A stretch of DNA of 64,000 nt from Flaccisagitta enflata (lineage: Eukaryota; Chaetognatha; Sagittoidea; Aphragmophora), in the NCBI GenBank assembly GCA_965153355.1, contig OZ231127.1, positions 56,048,001 through 56,112,000 of the forward strand, given 5' to 3'. Every line of letters starts with the position of its first letter. The first letter of the stretch is position 1. A model generated the notes under the pieces. The model searched no databases, was not told the origin of the DNA, and saw nothing but the letters and a program-made list of their open reading frames with translations. Both the position numbers and the translations under genes were made by a program. Shown in pieces: positions 1-14,279 of the stretch.

Positions 1-551
1 TTCTACAGTATTGTATGTGGCATGTGCCCATTTTGCTGATTTAGAATGTTAAAAGAATCAGTCCTCGGACCGATATTTCACCCCTGTACAGACGAGTTTA
101 TGTCCCAGACGTGCTTACTACTAGAAAATTCGTCTGTATCGATATCGTGTTTTAGTTTTTGCTTTTGTCACTCATTAACTTTCTAATTAAATGTCGGCCC
201 CAGACCCTTAAACTATTTTTACTACATTTCTGTTTAGTTTTCCTACCTGTAACCCCGTGCCCACAGCGTAATATTGCATGCTCGTGTGAATACCCTCATT
301 TCCAGCGTGGACGTGTTTTCCGTGACAATTTCGTTTTCATCCTCCTCTTCTTCTTTTTTTACTGCCATTGGTATTGCTATTTCATTCCTGCTTTCCGCCC
401 CACTTGAGTGTAAAACCTTCCTCTAGGACGACTGGAGGCGCGCGCGCGCAAACGGGACGACGATGAGGCGGACTTTGTCGGCGACGATAACGAACGCTGA
501 AGGAGATGGCGGCGGTAGTGGTGGTGAGGTGGACCATAGTGGAGGTGGCAA
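1..551. other. No gene recognised
   Basis: Unique-looking T-rich DNA with a GC-rich stretch at 430-550 (GCGCGCGCGC, GGCGGTAGTGGTGG). Small frames show no family signature. Confidence 0.6.
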
Positions 552-1213
552 CATAGATGTAGGGGATGCCAACACTGTGCTTTTAAAACAATTCTGAGTG
601 AAAAGCCATAAAACTGCGGGTTTTTCTGCACTTTTGAGCAGTATTGGGGTGTAAGAGCATGTAACTAGCAAAAACAAAATCATTCCCTGAGCGCTTTTTG
701 AGTAAACTTCAAAATCAGAAAAAAATAGACCTAATTTCAATGCAGATTCTTCTTGGATGTGTTGACTAAATTTTTCATTCTATATTGTTAATCTACGCAA
801 AATTCCCTTTCATTTGATAGGTCGCACTCTATACTTTTGCAAAGAATTAAAATTTTCATTTTTTGAGTCACCGTTACAAAAAAGTAATGGTGGCTCAAAA
901 TATGAAAACCTAGTTTCTATATAAAACCATATAGTGTGACCTATCAAATGAAAGGAAATTTTGTGTAGAATAACAATATGGAATCAAAAAATGAGCCAAT
1001 ACAACTCATTAGAATCTGCATTACAAATAGGTTTTATTTTTTTTTTTATTTTGAAGATTACTAAAAAAGCGCTCGGGGAATGATTTTATTTTTGCTAATT
1101 ACATGCTCTTACATCCCAATACTGCTCAAAAATGCAGAAAAACCCACAGTTATATGACTTTCCACTGAGAATTTTTCTAAAAGCACAGTGCCAAGTCCAT
1201 TACATTTATGGAC
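552..1213. mobile_element. Foldback (long inverted repeat) element
   Basis: Two arms of about 310 bp are inverted copies at roughly 85 percent identity by eye, meeting near 885 (GAGTCACCGTTAC / GTAATGGTGGCTC). Landmarks: GAGCAGTATTGGGGTGTAAG at 639 mirrors the sequence at 1112-1131, and GCACAGTG near 1187 mirrors CACTGTGC near 573. No clear target duplication. The short frames across it are incidental. Confidence 0.8.
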
Positions 1214-1596
1214 GTGGTCAAAATCCAATCGGTCTTCAATTAGGAGATATTTTATGCTGAAATTTTGAATTTTGAAATAAAAACAGATTCAAAAGAAACT
1301 TATTCAATTAAATGTGATTGAAATGTGACAAAATAAGACGGTCTTTAGATGGAAGATTTTCGTTCGTGAAAGAGGCCAAAAGTAGAAAACTAGCATCTTT
1401 TTTTTACAGTTTTCATTTTTTACATGAATTATTTTCAACCCTTACTTCGTCTTGAAATGCTTGAAGCTTGATGCTTGAAGAAGATGGTAGAGTACTGTAG
1501 CTGTATGGGAAGGTGGTAGTTGCCGCAGGAGACGAAAGTAACGGTAGCGGCAGCAGCAAAACGACAACGAGGAAAAAAGCAATGGTAGCTTCATAC

Positions 1597-1723
1597 CCAT
1601 AGATGACGGCGGTGGTGACGGCGGCGGCGGAGACGACGATGGCGGCGGCGGAGACGACGATGGCGGCGGCGGCGGAGAAGGCGGCGAGAACGACGACGAC
1701 GACGACGACGACGGCGTCGAGAG
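1597..1723 (+). repeat. GGC/GAC trinucleotide-rich tract
   Basis: GACGGCGGCGGCGGAGACG-type units ending in (GAC)n. GC-rich, no frame of interest. Confidence 0.85.
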
Positions 1724-1868
1724 AGTATTAAGACCCAGATGTTCGGTTTATTTCGGTCATTTGTTTCTCCAGATTAAAACTTCGTGAGATTAAGAAATCC
1801 AATAACGTCCCTAATAGAGAGAAAGTAAGATTCAAAAAGGCAAAGATGGAGAAAGATTTTTTGAAAAA

Positions 1869-1872
<4 letters not shown>

Positions 1873-1918
<46 letters not shown>
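1873..1918 (+). repeat. (GA)n microsatellite
   Basis: Uninterrupted GA dinucleotides. Confidence 0.95.
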
Positions 1919-1921
<3 letters not shown>

Positions 1922-2699
1922 AGTCGAGTTTGAGAGTGAAGGCACAAGACGGTGCGACGCGACGGCCGCAAGTTTTATGATCTTCCATATCCTCTTCTCT
2001 AGTGAGTTCTTAAATGATTTACAAACTCATTGACTCAGAGAAACCGACGCTTATATGAAAACTTTTTCTGACTTTGCCACGTTTTAAGATCTTCAACGTT
2101 GGTGCCGTGCACGGTGCGCCAAGACCCACGCTTGATATGCAGTTTTAAAACTGCAATTTTTACAAGTTGATTTCACATTCTCGATGGAAATGCACATCTT
2201 AAGTTAAGACACAGTACTGAGTAGATCTGACACCCTGAAACCGCCGAAAAGAGTCGTCTGACCTGTGACCTCATGCGGCTTGAGTGCAGTGGCGATAATG
2301 CGTACTTGACACAATCACCCCAGACTTTGCAACGCACCAATGGAGGGACAGGCTGTTGGACGGATGGACAAAAATCTTATACAGTGGCTGTCCTGCGATC
2401 AAAAAGATGAACTCTAAAAAGGTAAAGACATATCAAACCTAATTGCTTTTTAGGTGCTTCAACTGACTGTGTTCGTCAGTTGGTCGGTCGGTCGGTTGAT
2501 TGGTCGGTCTGTTGGTAACGCATTCGTTCGACGATCCACATGTCGCACCTTATTGACCTACTTGGCCTTGTTTACATATAATTCGATATCTAGCAGAACA
2601 ATTTAGAAAAAAAAAACTTTCTTCAATTACTCAGTGCTAATGTTTCATACGTACCCATTGGGTACTACCCAAGATATAAAGTTAACCGTTTTCTTTTTT

Positions 2700-2966
2700 C
2701 GCTTTGTCAGTCGGTTGGTTGGTTGGTTGGTTGGTTAGTTGGTCATTCCCCTTACTAGTTCTTTTTATGCTTTTTGCCCAAATGCTGTAGTGACCTCATA
2801 TACGGCAGGGGCAGCCAACCCTCATCCACACCCAACGCCTCAAACAACCTCCCTTCCAATACAGACACTGACCAAAAAAAGCTTCTGAAAGACTCGTTTT
2901 CCAAATTTTCGACGGACGACGGACGGACAAAGCCTCGTATAGAATTGCGTGTCCAAAACAAAAAAG
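2700..2966 (-). mobile_element. Degenerate family A copies, fused
   Basis: GGTTGGTTGG run and GCCCAAATGCTGTAGTGACC at 2705-2795 match a plus-strand family A core. From 2800, GGCAGGGGCAGCCAACCC through a GGACGGACGG run and GAATTGCGTGTCC match a minus-strand GTTGCG-type copy. End details are lost. Confidence 0.55.
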
Positions 2967-3314
2967 GACTCGAGGAAAACGGCTGCAAAGGCGACGTTTC
3001 TCACCTTGTCATTCTTTTTTCCCACTTTTGTAACTAGATGGCGCAATTGATCAAAAGAAGGATGATCTTAACTAAGAAGCTATATAAGTAACTAGATTTC
3101 AACCGTTGAACCTCCTGCTCCAGTTCATAAGGAGAAAATCGAGTCTTTAGACTCACGCCTCTGAGTTAGGATAGACAGTATCTGGCAACCTATACGCGGG
3201 ATTTACAATAAAGGCGGCTCTCGCCGGCTGGAAAAAAGTCGTAAATGGGAGTTTTTTTTTCTTTGCATCTTCTTCTCGATGCATCTCATGATGTCCGGTT
3301 GACTGCTTCTTGTT

Positions 3315-3592
3315 TTTAGATGCGTCCACGCATCTCTATAAGAGGCTTTGTCCGTCCATTGGTCCGTCCGTCCGTCGGTCCGTCCGTCGGTCCGTGGTGA
3401 TCGAGTTGAGAATGATGAAAATGCATAGAATCACCGAAATATCTCAGATTATTGCATCATTCCTTTGACTCTTGACTGGTTCACACTCCCAGAATAAAAT
3501 TGCATCATTCCACAAGATTGATGCAATATTGCATCAGTCTTAACAAGCTAAGCCGCATGTGGACGCATCGTTGTACCCCCGGGGTACTTGTT
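3315..3592 (+). mobile_element. Family A element (GATGCG subfamily)
   Basis: 5' hairpin GATGCGTCCACGCATC at 3319-3334, CTCTATAAGAGG, a GTCC/GTCG run, 3' motif GGACGCATC at 3561-3569 (exact complement of the hairpin's first nine bases), then the hairpin GTACCCCCGGGGTAC at 3573-3587 and TTGTT. A complete copy with a Helentron/HINE-like layout. Confidence 0.8.
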
Positions 3593-3677
3593 GTCATTCA
3601 ATCTGTGTCTCTGCCTCTCTTTTTTGGTCTTCCTTTGTCTTTGAATGTGTGCCTGTGTGCTTGCGTGTGTGTGTGTG

Positions 3678-4043
<366 letters not shown>

Positions 4044-4048
4044 CTTTT

Positions 4049-4682
4049 GGGCAGCGGCCCCGAAGGGGACGAAGTCCTGTAGAACACAGGGGGACTTTCG
4101 TTCGTTCGTTTGTCCGTTCGTTTGTGCGTCCCCCCCTTATCAGGCCCCTTAGGCCTAAATTCTGGCTTCTCAAGCCTCAATCCAGCCTCTCAGGCCTCAA
4201 ATCCAGCCTCTCAGGCCTCAAATCCAGCCTCTCAGGCCTCAAATCTAGCCTCCCAGGCCTCAAATCCGGCCTCTCAGGCCTCAAATCCGGCTTCTCAGGC
4301 CTCAAATCAAACCTCTCAGGCCTCAAACCTGGCCTTTCAGACCTCAAACTAGGCCTCGCAGGCCTCAAATCGAAATTCCCATGCCTCAAATCTGTCCTCT
4401 CATGCCTCAAATTAGGCCTCAAGTTAGTCCTCTCAAGCTTCCAATTGGCATTCTCAGGCCTTACATCAGCCTTCTTAGACCTCAATTAAAGCTCTTGAAG
4501 GCCTTCAGTCAACCCTCTATGTAGCATCTCATCCAGGTAACGCAGGACGAACGAAAGTCCCCCTGTGTTCTACAGGACTTTGTCCCCTTCGGGGCTGCTG
4601 CCCTGCTTCCCCTCACTCCAACTCACAATCACTCAAAGCAGGGCAAAGGGTATCGCTGACCATATATTGCCCTTGGGCGACC
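4049..4682. mobile_element. Family B element with ~57-bp inverted arms and minisatellite core
   Basis: Left arm 4049-4111 (GGGCAGCGGCCCCGAAGGGG, CCTGTAGAACACAGG, TTCGTTCG) is repeated inverted at 4547-4603. Between them about seventeen ~20-bp GGCCTCAAATCCAGCCTCTC-type units (4160-4500). The right side continues to a GGTATCGCTGACC block and a GCCCTTGGGCGAC hairpin. Confidence 0.8.
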
Positions 4683-4684
4683 TG

Positions 4685-4996
<312 letters not shown>

Positions 4997-5487
4997 ACTC
5001 TCAAGCAGAATAAAATGCAAAAGCTAGCGTCATAAAACTCAGGGTCAATTTGTGTAACTTCCTGACTCTTCTATCTTGTTACATAGGAGCCGAAAAATAG
5101 GATCAATGAGAAATCTCAATTTTCGCAAAAATGCGAAAAAATAAAAAAAGATTAAAAAATTCATAGCGCCAAAACTAATGATCGTAGAGACTTCTGGTTG
5201 GCGCCATTTGAAAGAGAAAAATAAGCTCTTTCTTAGCTGTGAATATAAAAAAATGTGTACTCCCAGCCGCAAAATGACCAAACTTTCAAAAATTGCCTCA
5301 AACCGAAAATGGAAAACATTATTTCTCCCATACGCTTCAAAAAGTCGAATTACATAATTCGACTTTTTTCCAATCATCGGGACAATAATTAAACAAGTCT
5401 TGATAACATATAACAAAACGATACGTCCTCCAGATGAAGACTGTGCGTGTAGAGAAGACTGACATAGATTGATTGTCTTTTTCTTTC

Positions 5488-5587
<100 letters not shown>

Positions 5588-5678
5588 CTCACCCTTGCCT
5601 TGTTTATGCATGAACTTTGAAATGGGTGAGAATGTCTTTTTTTATCCGCGAAAGAAACAGGCGATTAGGCTATACACT

Positions 5679-5877
5679 TTTTAGTCGCGTGCTACGCGAC
5701 TCTACACCCCGCTATGTTGGTCCGCCGGTCGGTCGGTTGGTCGGTCGGTCGGTCGGTCCCCTTCTTACTTTTTCGGCGTTTTTGAGCTTTTTGAGCATAC
5801 TGCTCCTGGCCAGATGCCCTAGTGACCTTCTTCAGCACTGCTCCTGCCCACCCGCACGCGACTAGGGTGGCTTTGTT
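5679..5877 (+). mobile_element. Family A element (GTCGCG subfamily)
   Basis: Hairpin GTCGCGTGCTACGCGAC at 5684-5700, CTCTACACCCCGC, a GGTCGGTC run, then GCACGCGAC at 5854-5862 and the tail GGGTGGCTTTGTTT. The 3' motif is the exact complement of GTCGCGTGC. Confidence 0.8.
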
Positions 5878-6500
5878 TATTTTATGAGAGACTTTTTTAT
5901 AAGAGACATGAGCCAGAGATTTGCCAAAATTTTAAGAATAAAATAAGAAAATGTCCAGGCTGAGATTCAGTTTTGGAAAGTTTTAAGAATATTATTTTGA
6001 GAATTGTATTAAGATTTATGAAAATTATCAAAATTTTCAAAATTTTCAAAAAAATTGGTAGTTTTCCTGAAAAATTCTACTTCTTTTATAGTTTAGCCTG
6101 TCAAATTAGGCAAGATATTCAACGCTCTGTAGTAATGAAACAAGTTGTTTTACTAAAGATAGTATAGAATGTCACTAAATTTATACACTTTTTGCTTTTT
6201 TTACCCACCAAAAAAAATTAAGAACAATTTAAGAGACATCGAGCCTCAAAATGGCATAAAATTTAAGAGAACCCAGGCTGAGTTCAAAATATGTTGTCTC
6301 TTTTATAAATAAGAAAGTGTACGTACCTCGGAATCCGTCTTGGGTTTTTTTTGTCAACTGAGATATTCCAGTCATGTTCTTTTTTTCCCCGCAACAAGAT
6401 TATCGCCTTCTTCGCTCTTACGTGGCATACAATTTTTATCTATTTTTCTCGTCCTTCTTTCCCCCATCACTCTTCTTCACTTTCCTCCTCTTAATAGTCA
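5878..6500. other. AT-rich DNA with repeated AAGAGAC/TTTAAGA motifs
   Basis: TTATAAGAGACAT, TTTAAGAATA and CCAGGCTGAG occur twice (5900-6000 and 6225-6310). Similar TTCTTATAAA/GTTCTTA hairpin fragments near GCCTCA occur at 14150-14235, 17385-17460, 18290-18370 and 25575-25675. Probably an old dispersed repeat. Confidence 0.45.
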
Positions 6501-6558
6501 CGGATTGGCGACTCTACAATAGGCCTTGTCCGTCCGTCCATCGGTTTGTCGGTCGGTC

Positions 6559-7796
<1,238 letters not shown>

Positions 7797-8041
7797 TGTG
7801 ACGAAATTAAAGCCCTTCAAATTTGCAAGCGATCTACGCAAACCGCATCTCTCTAACTCAATGCGTTCAAAAGTTACGTATTCAACTTTGAATGAAATCT
7901 TTCAACTTAGCTTTTGCCATTTCTACACGATCTTTATCAATATCACTTCACTCTTTTTCAAATTACTTCTATATGAGTTGAGCTAGACAGATGCGGTTTG
8001 CGTAGACTGCTTGCAAATTTGAAGGGCTTCATTTATGTCAC
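7797..8041. repeat. Inverted repeat with direct copy downstream
   Basis: Arms at 7797-7860 and 7974-8041 are inverted (AAGCCCTTCAAATTTGCAAG with its complement; GCGTAGA; ACCGCATCT). The right half is copied directly at about 8512-8668. A weaker copy of the left arm lies at 16885-16950. Confidence 0.75.
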
Positions 8042-8289
8042 CTAACGGTAGCAAAAAAAAAAACGGAACAAAATATTTCTTAAAGATTCAAAAGCATCCA
8101 ATGAGAAAAACATAGCAAAATCCATGACCGTTTGAAAGCTCTGCGAAAGATCTTCAAAATGAGACCATGCTGGCTGTTCTGTCTTTATTCGTTAAGTAAT
8201 GAGACAGCAATAAAGAAGAGGTGGTCGTGAATGTAAAAGTTGAAGTCGTAGAAGTTGCTCCTCTTTGTTATTTTATAAAAAAAGATAGA

Positions 8290-8900
8290 AAAATAATAAT
8301 TTGAACTTTTTTCTTAGTGTAATTTATAGATTTTTTAATTTTCTTTCATTCTAGACCAATCCCAGATCTGTATCTCAAACCGTTTAAAAGTTAGAGCTTG
8401 TTAAAGTGAACCCCTATTTTTTCAAAACTTTTTTACTCAATCTGAGCGCAAATTGAATATGGCAATGTTTTCATTCATTCTTACGCCATTTCTAAAAGGA
8501 TAAAGCTAGAATGAATGAAATCTTTCAATTTAGCTTTTACCATTTCTACATGATCTTTAACAATATCACTTCACTCTTTTTTGAATTACGTCTATACGAG
8601 TTGAGCTAGACAGATGCGGTTTGCTTAGACTGCTTACAAATTCGAAGGACTTCATTTATGTCACCTAATATTCTATGATTTGTGGAGTCTATTTGGGGCT
8701 TTAAGTCTAAACGTAGCAAAGGAAAGGAATCAAGAAAATGGCAAGAATGGTCTGGATCTCCATCACTCCAGAGTGCCTCAAGAAGCTCTACAAAAAGCTT
8801 CCCCGATAAATGGCGGCTGTGGTTCAATCAAAGGGGACTCACTCTAAATATCAATGGATTTTTAATTGATATGCATTCATTTCTACGTCAATAAATGAAC
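8290..8900. repeat. Dispersed ancient repeats
   Basis: 8345-8500 matches 25240-25400 (TTCATTCTAGACC; GATCTGTATCTCAAACCG). 8512-8668 repeats 7888-8045. 8755-8890 matches 17200-17320 (AGTGCCTCAAGA; AAATGGCGGC). No coding potential. Confidence 0.65.
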
Positions 8901-10524
8901 TTATTTTCAGAGAATAAAGATTTCTTTTTCCAAGATAGTATTCGATACCTACGCCTGCCTATCTTCCAGTCCCTACTGTTGACTACCGGCTTTTCCTGCT
9001 TCTTCATATCACAGGTATACAGTTCCAAATAGGCTTCACAGGTTCATCTTTTCTTTTTTGCTTATTCTGCGTCTTCATTATCAGGAAAAAATTCCAAGTT
9101 GATTAGCTATAGATTTTCCGACATTTCTAACATTACCTTTACAAAAGGAGGCCAGAATTATCCAATATACAAAGGATGAACCTTGTAACCTTTCAATGGT
9201 GTTTACTGCGGATATATCTGATAATCACCAGTTTTGAGAGATTCATATGTGATAAAAATGGTCACATTTTTCCCGTGGAAAACGAAATTCGATTATGACA
9301 ATAATTAAAGACACCCAACTAGTAGTGGGTCACTACATACACAAATATTCTAGTCTCTACTTCAAATCTTCTTCTTTACCTGCTTCTTCATAACGCAGGT
9401 AGCAATACCTTCACGTGCCCTTATCTAAATCTCCACTCTCTGTTTTTTCCCATCTCCATTATCCGTCATGCTAGGCCGTCTAATCATTGCTAAAAAAAAT
9501 CCTCGTTGTTTCCATTGGTTGCTTTTTTAATTTGGTTGCTGTCTGCGTAGTTTCGGTATTGGACTAATCCCATGTATCTTCCAAATCTCAGACAGGTGGA
9601 AAATGTCTCGCGTTATTGCGATTAGTTTCTTTGTTTTTGTAACGCGTAACTAATTAGTTTTGTTGAGGGGAAAACGTTTCCGTCCAAATCACTTTTTTTT
9701 TACGAAACGCTATCGGAGGCGACAGTAAGCATTTCTTAAGTTTGGATGTCAGATACTGATGCATGGCAGCGCCGATTCTATATCAGACTGGGTCGTAGAT
9801 TCCTAATAGAGCGAGAACAGTTGCCTACAGCGGGAATTGTCTCCATGCATCATAGTAAAAAGATCTGCCAAGTTTTATGATTTATTTTTTTCATGGCTGT
9901 CACCCCCTTTATATATATATCCCATAAATAATCCTATGGCCATTAAACTTTGCAAATCGTGCTGTTTTAATGAAATCCAATCCCTGCACATCTTGTCGTT
10001 TTAATAAAGCCAGTCCCTTCTGTAGGGAGCCATTCTGATATCATAAGGTTTCTACGGCCCACCCTGTTCTTTTATGATAACACCTAAAGACCCCCTAAAT
10101 ACCCTGATGAGATTATCATTTCATCCTTGGTGTCCAAGAGTTGTTCAGTCTTTCTGAATGTATCATTCTATTTCATTTCCGGATTTTCCCACTTTTCAGA
10201 ACGAGCTTCTTCAACACTCCGCTCCTACACTTTCTCACCTCCATCACCACCGTCACCATCTCTGTAACAACCCATGTAAATGAATGTCAGCGTCGGTTGT
10301 GACTCGTTACTAAATGCCGATATCCGTTGTACCAATGCCACGCCATTTATCGTGACCCCTTTTCAGTCCAAAAACTAGTACAGGACTACATTCAACATCA
10401 CTCTTGCCTCCACCCACAATCTCCCAGCCTTCCAACTAGATGCCTCTACTTTTGCAGTCGGTGGACAAACTTGGTTTGTATTGGATGAAATTCATCATTG
10501 GTATATCATAGGATTTTAAAACAT
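8901..10524. other. No gene recognised
   Basis: Unique-looking DNA. CCTGCTTCTTCATA-CGCAGG-like hairpins at about 8995 and 9379 are the only repeated motif seen. Confidence 0.55.
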
Positions 10525-10732
10525 TTCCAGTTGCGGACATGCGACTCTATAAGAGGCTTTGTCTGTCCATCGGTCCGTCTGTCTGTCCATAGCGAATGAG
10601 TCGAAAGTTTTAGAAACGCGCATTTGGTTGTGTTTGTGGAGGGGGGTGTTGAGGGGGAGTTGGGGTAAGGCTGAGGGTTGGATGCCCCTGCCCCTCCGTC
10701 CACAACAATATTGTGACCCTGTGTCACTTGTT
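10525..10732 (+). mobile_element. Family A element (GTTGCG subfamily)
   Basis: Hairpin GTTGCGGACATGCGAC at 10530-10545, CTCTATAAGAGG, GTCC run, G-rich core, GTCCACAAC, then GTGACCCTGTGTCAC and TTGTT. Confidence 0.8.
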
Positions 10733-10834
10733 TTGTTATGATATGTTGATTGTTATGATTTGGCAAAGAATCTGTAACCCAAAATGGACGAAACAGCTAT
10801 GCTATCTTACCAAATATCAACTGTTGACTGACTG

Positions 10835-10934
<100 letters not shown>

Positions 10935-11326
10935 CCTTCCTGTAATTCCCTCGATTTATTTCCTCGACGTGCGATGGCAATGCGTCTTAAGCATAGGCAT
11001 ATATACAGAGGCTGATAATTTCTTCGTTTACGGTCGTCGCAACATCACGCTTTACTGCTTGGAAAAAAAAGGCCGTAAATAACATCTAAGCCGCTTTCCA
11101 GTAATCGCTCGCCATTCTCGGCGATCTATCCGGTCAGAGCAGATCGCAAACGCCGCCGAGTGCGGCCAAATGCGGCCGTTTACGGGAAATGCAGCCGTAT
11201 ACGGCAAATAAGGTAATGCGCGCGCATTGACGCTGACTCTCGATTCCTGAGTCTCGACCCGCTTTACGAGAGTCTCTTACGCACCGACATCGTTTGTTCT
11301 AATAGTTTCCAATATTCGTGCCAACA

Positions 11327-11440
<114 letters not shown>

Positions 11441-11466
11441 CATAACACTGTTTATCTGTGTGTGTA

Positions 11467-11642
11467 CAGTAGGACCCCGCCTCATCGGTCCCATTGGGAC
11501 TGAAGATTTTTCACCTTTATCTCAGGTTCACCTTTAAAGAGGGGTGAAATCACATTAGAAACCGTTATTTGGGACCTTAAAATATTGACCTTTATTGATG
11601 GGGAACCTTTGAAAGCGAGACTGTTATTGCGGGGTCCCACTG
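11467..11642. mobile_element. TA-flanked pogo/Tigger-like MITE, 176 bp
   Basis: Ends CAGTAGGACCCCGC and CAGTGGGACCCCGC in inverted orientation with TA on both sides. CAGT-GACCCC termini resemble pogo/Tigger elements. Non-coding. Confidence 0.7.
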
Positions 11643-11867
11643 TATGTATATCAGTGTGTCATAGTGAGCGTATGTGTGTGTTTGTTTCTCTGTGTTTATT
11701 TCTGCATGTGTTTTGTGTGTTTGTGTGTGAATTTTTGTTTGTGTGTGAATTTGTGTTTGCATGTATTCTTGCCTCTGATGTGGAAATTGATTGTTTCAAT
11801 TTCTCCCATCAGGTAAGACTAGCGTAGTGTGTAACCCTACAACGCCCATGCTCGTATTTGCTCGTGC

Positions 11868-11922
11868 ACGGTCGTGCAGGCGCGTGCGCGCGTGCGCGCG
11901 TGCGCGTGTGTTTACGTGCGTA
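11868..11922 (+). repeat. Alternating purine-pyrimidine (CGTG) tract
   Basis: GCGTGCGCGCGTGCGCG-type strict alternation, a potential Z-DNA former. Confidence 0.8.
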
Positions 11923-11999
11923 CTTGGAGTAGAGAGAGTTGGATGGGAAATGTTCGACTCGTTAAAGCCAGGAGCAATCTGGGAGCTTAATGACCCGGC

Positions 12000-12431
12000 A
12001 GACTAGAAGAGTCTCGAAGCAACATGAAGGAAAAGCAGGAAGGAAACGATAGAGGACGAGAAGTAACGATTGAAGGCGAGGAAGCTAGTATGTATAAAGA
12101 GCAGTTGGATCAGTTGGATTCGTTGGATGACGTATTGACTTTTGGTTGTGTAGATTGATTGGATAGTATTTTTGCCGTGGAGGGATTTATATGGAGGAAA
12201 TGATTGCCGTCTTAAAAAGATTTTATGTCACCAAGGCAGATAACAGTGTCTTATTGGGTAACATGGGGCATGGGTTTTATTCAAGTCACATCGGTAACAT
12301 GGGTAAACGTTTCGATTCAAATAATGATGAATAACTATAATAGGTAGAGTGATGAAAAAAAAATGAAAAGAAAGGCGATTGGGGGCGGAGCGGGTAAGAA
12401 TAGGAAGTAAGAGCCGGATGGAACGTAGGGA
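12000..12431. other. No gene recognised
   Basis: Purine-rich unique-looking DNA with no credible frame. 10933-11334 and 11645-11867 are similarly empty; the former holds GCGGCC-rich stretches at 11150-11215. Confidence 0.55.
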
Positions 12432-12798
12432 AACAAGGCCAACACCTATAAGTCGCGTGCGAGACTTACAGACTTCGAATGGCTTCGAATGACTTAGAAT
12501 GACTTAGAATGACTTAGAATGACCAAAAAAGACTCTTATTGACTGATGACCCTAATGACCAAAAATGACTTAAAATGACTTGGAATGACTTAGAATGACT
12601 TAAAATGACTTAGAATGACTCAGAATGACTTGGAATAACTATTAATGCCTTTAAATGACTTAAAATGACTAAAGAGTTGACGTTATATCGTAAAAAAGTA
12701 AAGTGTGATGGACGAACCGAGGGACGGACGGACGGACGGACGGACGGACGGACGGACCGACAAAGCGAGGTGTAGAGTCGCGTGCACGCGACTAAAAA
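12432..12798 (-). mobile_element. Family A element with tandem-repeat core
   Basis: Reverse orientation. The 5' hairpin GTCGCGTGCACGCGAC is at 12777-12792 with a (GGAC)n run. The 3' side has the motif at 12452-12460 and the tail AACAAGGCCAACACCTATA. The core is a decamer-like GACTTAGAAT tandem array (about 12470-12675). Near-identical ends occur at 61343-61558. Confidence 0.8.
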
Positions 12799-13901
12799 GG
12801 AGGAACGAGCGAGAGGAAAATAAAAGAACAATGGAAAAAAAGAAGAATAGAGAAAAGAGGAGGAAACAAGGAAGAACAATACAGAATACAATTTCAAAAG
12901 CAAAGTCATGTAGGCTGAGAGGCGTGCCTTGATGTTCAATTACAAAGGCTTGAGGGATAAAGAAGAGCAAAAAGAAAAGCTGTTGCTGTAATCCTTTTTC
13001 TTAGATACTCATTTATGATAGTCAGTCATCCAGTTGTGCCTTTGGCTTTGCTGAATGGTGCAATTGGCGTGCTTGTAACTTTATTGAAGTGTTTGTTTAA
13101 ACCATTATTGCCCCTGCCCAGTGCCCAACCACACGTGGGAGTTACATTCGTGCCATGCCACAGCCCCCTTTTTTTCAGTTGCGTGATACGAGACTCTTTA
13201 TCCTGCTTGTGGTCAGTCTATCGGTCCGTCCATCCGTGGGTCCCCCATCCTTGCCTCGTCTACTTCTTCGGCGTTCATAATCTGTTTGTCCCTACTGCCC
13301 TCATGACCTTCTCTGTCACTGCCTCTGCTTAGTGCAGTGTCCACCTGTACTCGATTGGACTAGCCATGTATCCGGCCGTGTTTACGGATGAACGTCTGAA
13401 GGTTTGAGAGGTGTGTACCGTGTGTGCGTCAGCATAATACCTACTGAACTGAAAATGGCGGAGGGGGAAGATAAAAAGACGCGAATGGGTCTCTAATGCT
13501 CCGCCCATTAGTGTTTCCGTGGCTGCAGTAAAAATTCTGCTACGTTTCATCCGCGTTTCTTTTTTCCTATTTAATTACCGCGTCTAATACAATGGCGACG
13601 GAATTTATGGGAAATTCCTTTTGCGATGTACAATTAAAAAAAAAGAGTTTTGGGATGCGTCATGACTGACACACCCTGGCAGCCTCTATTGTGTAGACAA
13701 TTATGGCAGAGTAAAATGTTGTCTCGCCATCGGGAAGATCGCTGGGTAACCAGCCAGATACACGGCCATCACCATGTGCACAATGTTGTAGATGATCAGC
13801 AATCCGATATAACACATTTCATGTGTTTCCGATCTAACGAATTTCAAGGGACTAACCGTTCTTATCTGTTATAAGCGGAATTCTGTTATAGCCAATACAC
13901 T
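12799..13901. other. No gene recognised outside a decayed family A copy
   Basis: Unique-looking sequence. The 13800-13900 part may belong to the pogo-like element ending at 14336. Confidence 0.5.
13168..13384 (+). mobile_element. Degenerate family A element
   Basis: CAGTTGCGTGATACGAGACT head, GGTCCGTCC run, and tail GGACTAGCCATGTATCCGGC ending near CGTGTTT. The 3' motif is decayed. Confidence 0.6.
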
Positions 13902-14096
13902 TTTTAGTTGCGGTCATGCAACTCTATAAGAGGCTTTGTCCGTCCGTCGGAGGTCATCGAGTTGAAAAGTGGGAAAACAAGCGTTTTCGATACTTCTTGT
14001 GTATGTTTGGGTGTTGGGGGTGGGTTGTGGTGTGGAAGGGGTTGGATGCCCCTGCCCACCCGTCTGCAACGATATTGTGACCCCGCGTCACTTGTT
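13902..14096 (+). mobile_element. Family A element (GTTGCG subfamily)
   Basis: Hairpin GTTGCGGTCATGCAAC at 13907-13922, CTCTATAAGAGG, GTCC run, 3' motif GTCTGCAAC, hairpin GTGACCCCGCGTCAC at 14077-14091 and TTGTT. Confidence 0.8.
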
Positions 14097-14279
14097 ATTT
14101 TTTTTAAGAACGTCATTTTTTGGCTGAAGCCTCAAAAAGAGATAGAGATAGCTACTAATGAAATAACTACAATGTTCTTAATTTTGAGGCAATTTCAAAC
14201 CTTGATGTTCTTATAAACTAGGTTCTTATTAAAAATAAAAAGTGTTTAGGAGATATAAAGAAGTTGAAGGGACTGTAAA

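Larger units (their letters stand above)
1214..2699. other. No gene recognised
   Basis: Apart from the triplet and GA tracts, unique-looking sequence. A GGTCGGTCGGTCGGTTG run at 2475-2515 may be a relic of family A. Confidence 0.6.

Noticed and set aside
4582-4601. rRNA-like CCCCTTCGGGG tetraloop stem
   Set aside because: The flanking sequence matches family B modules, not rRNA.
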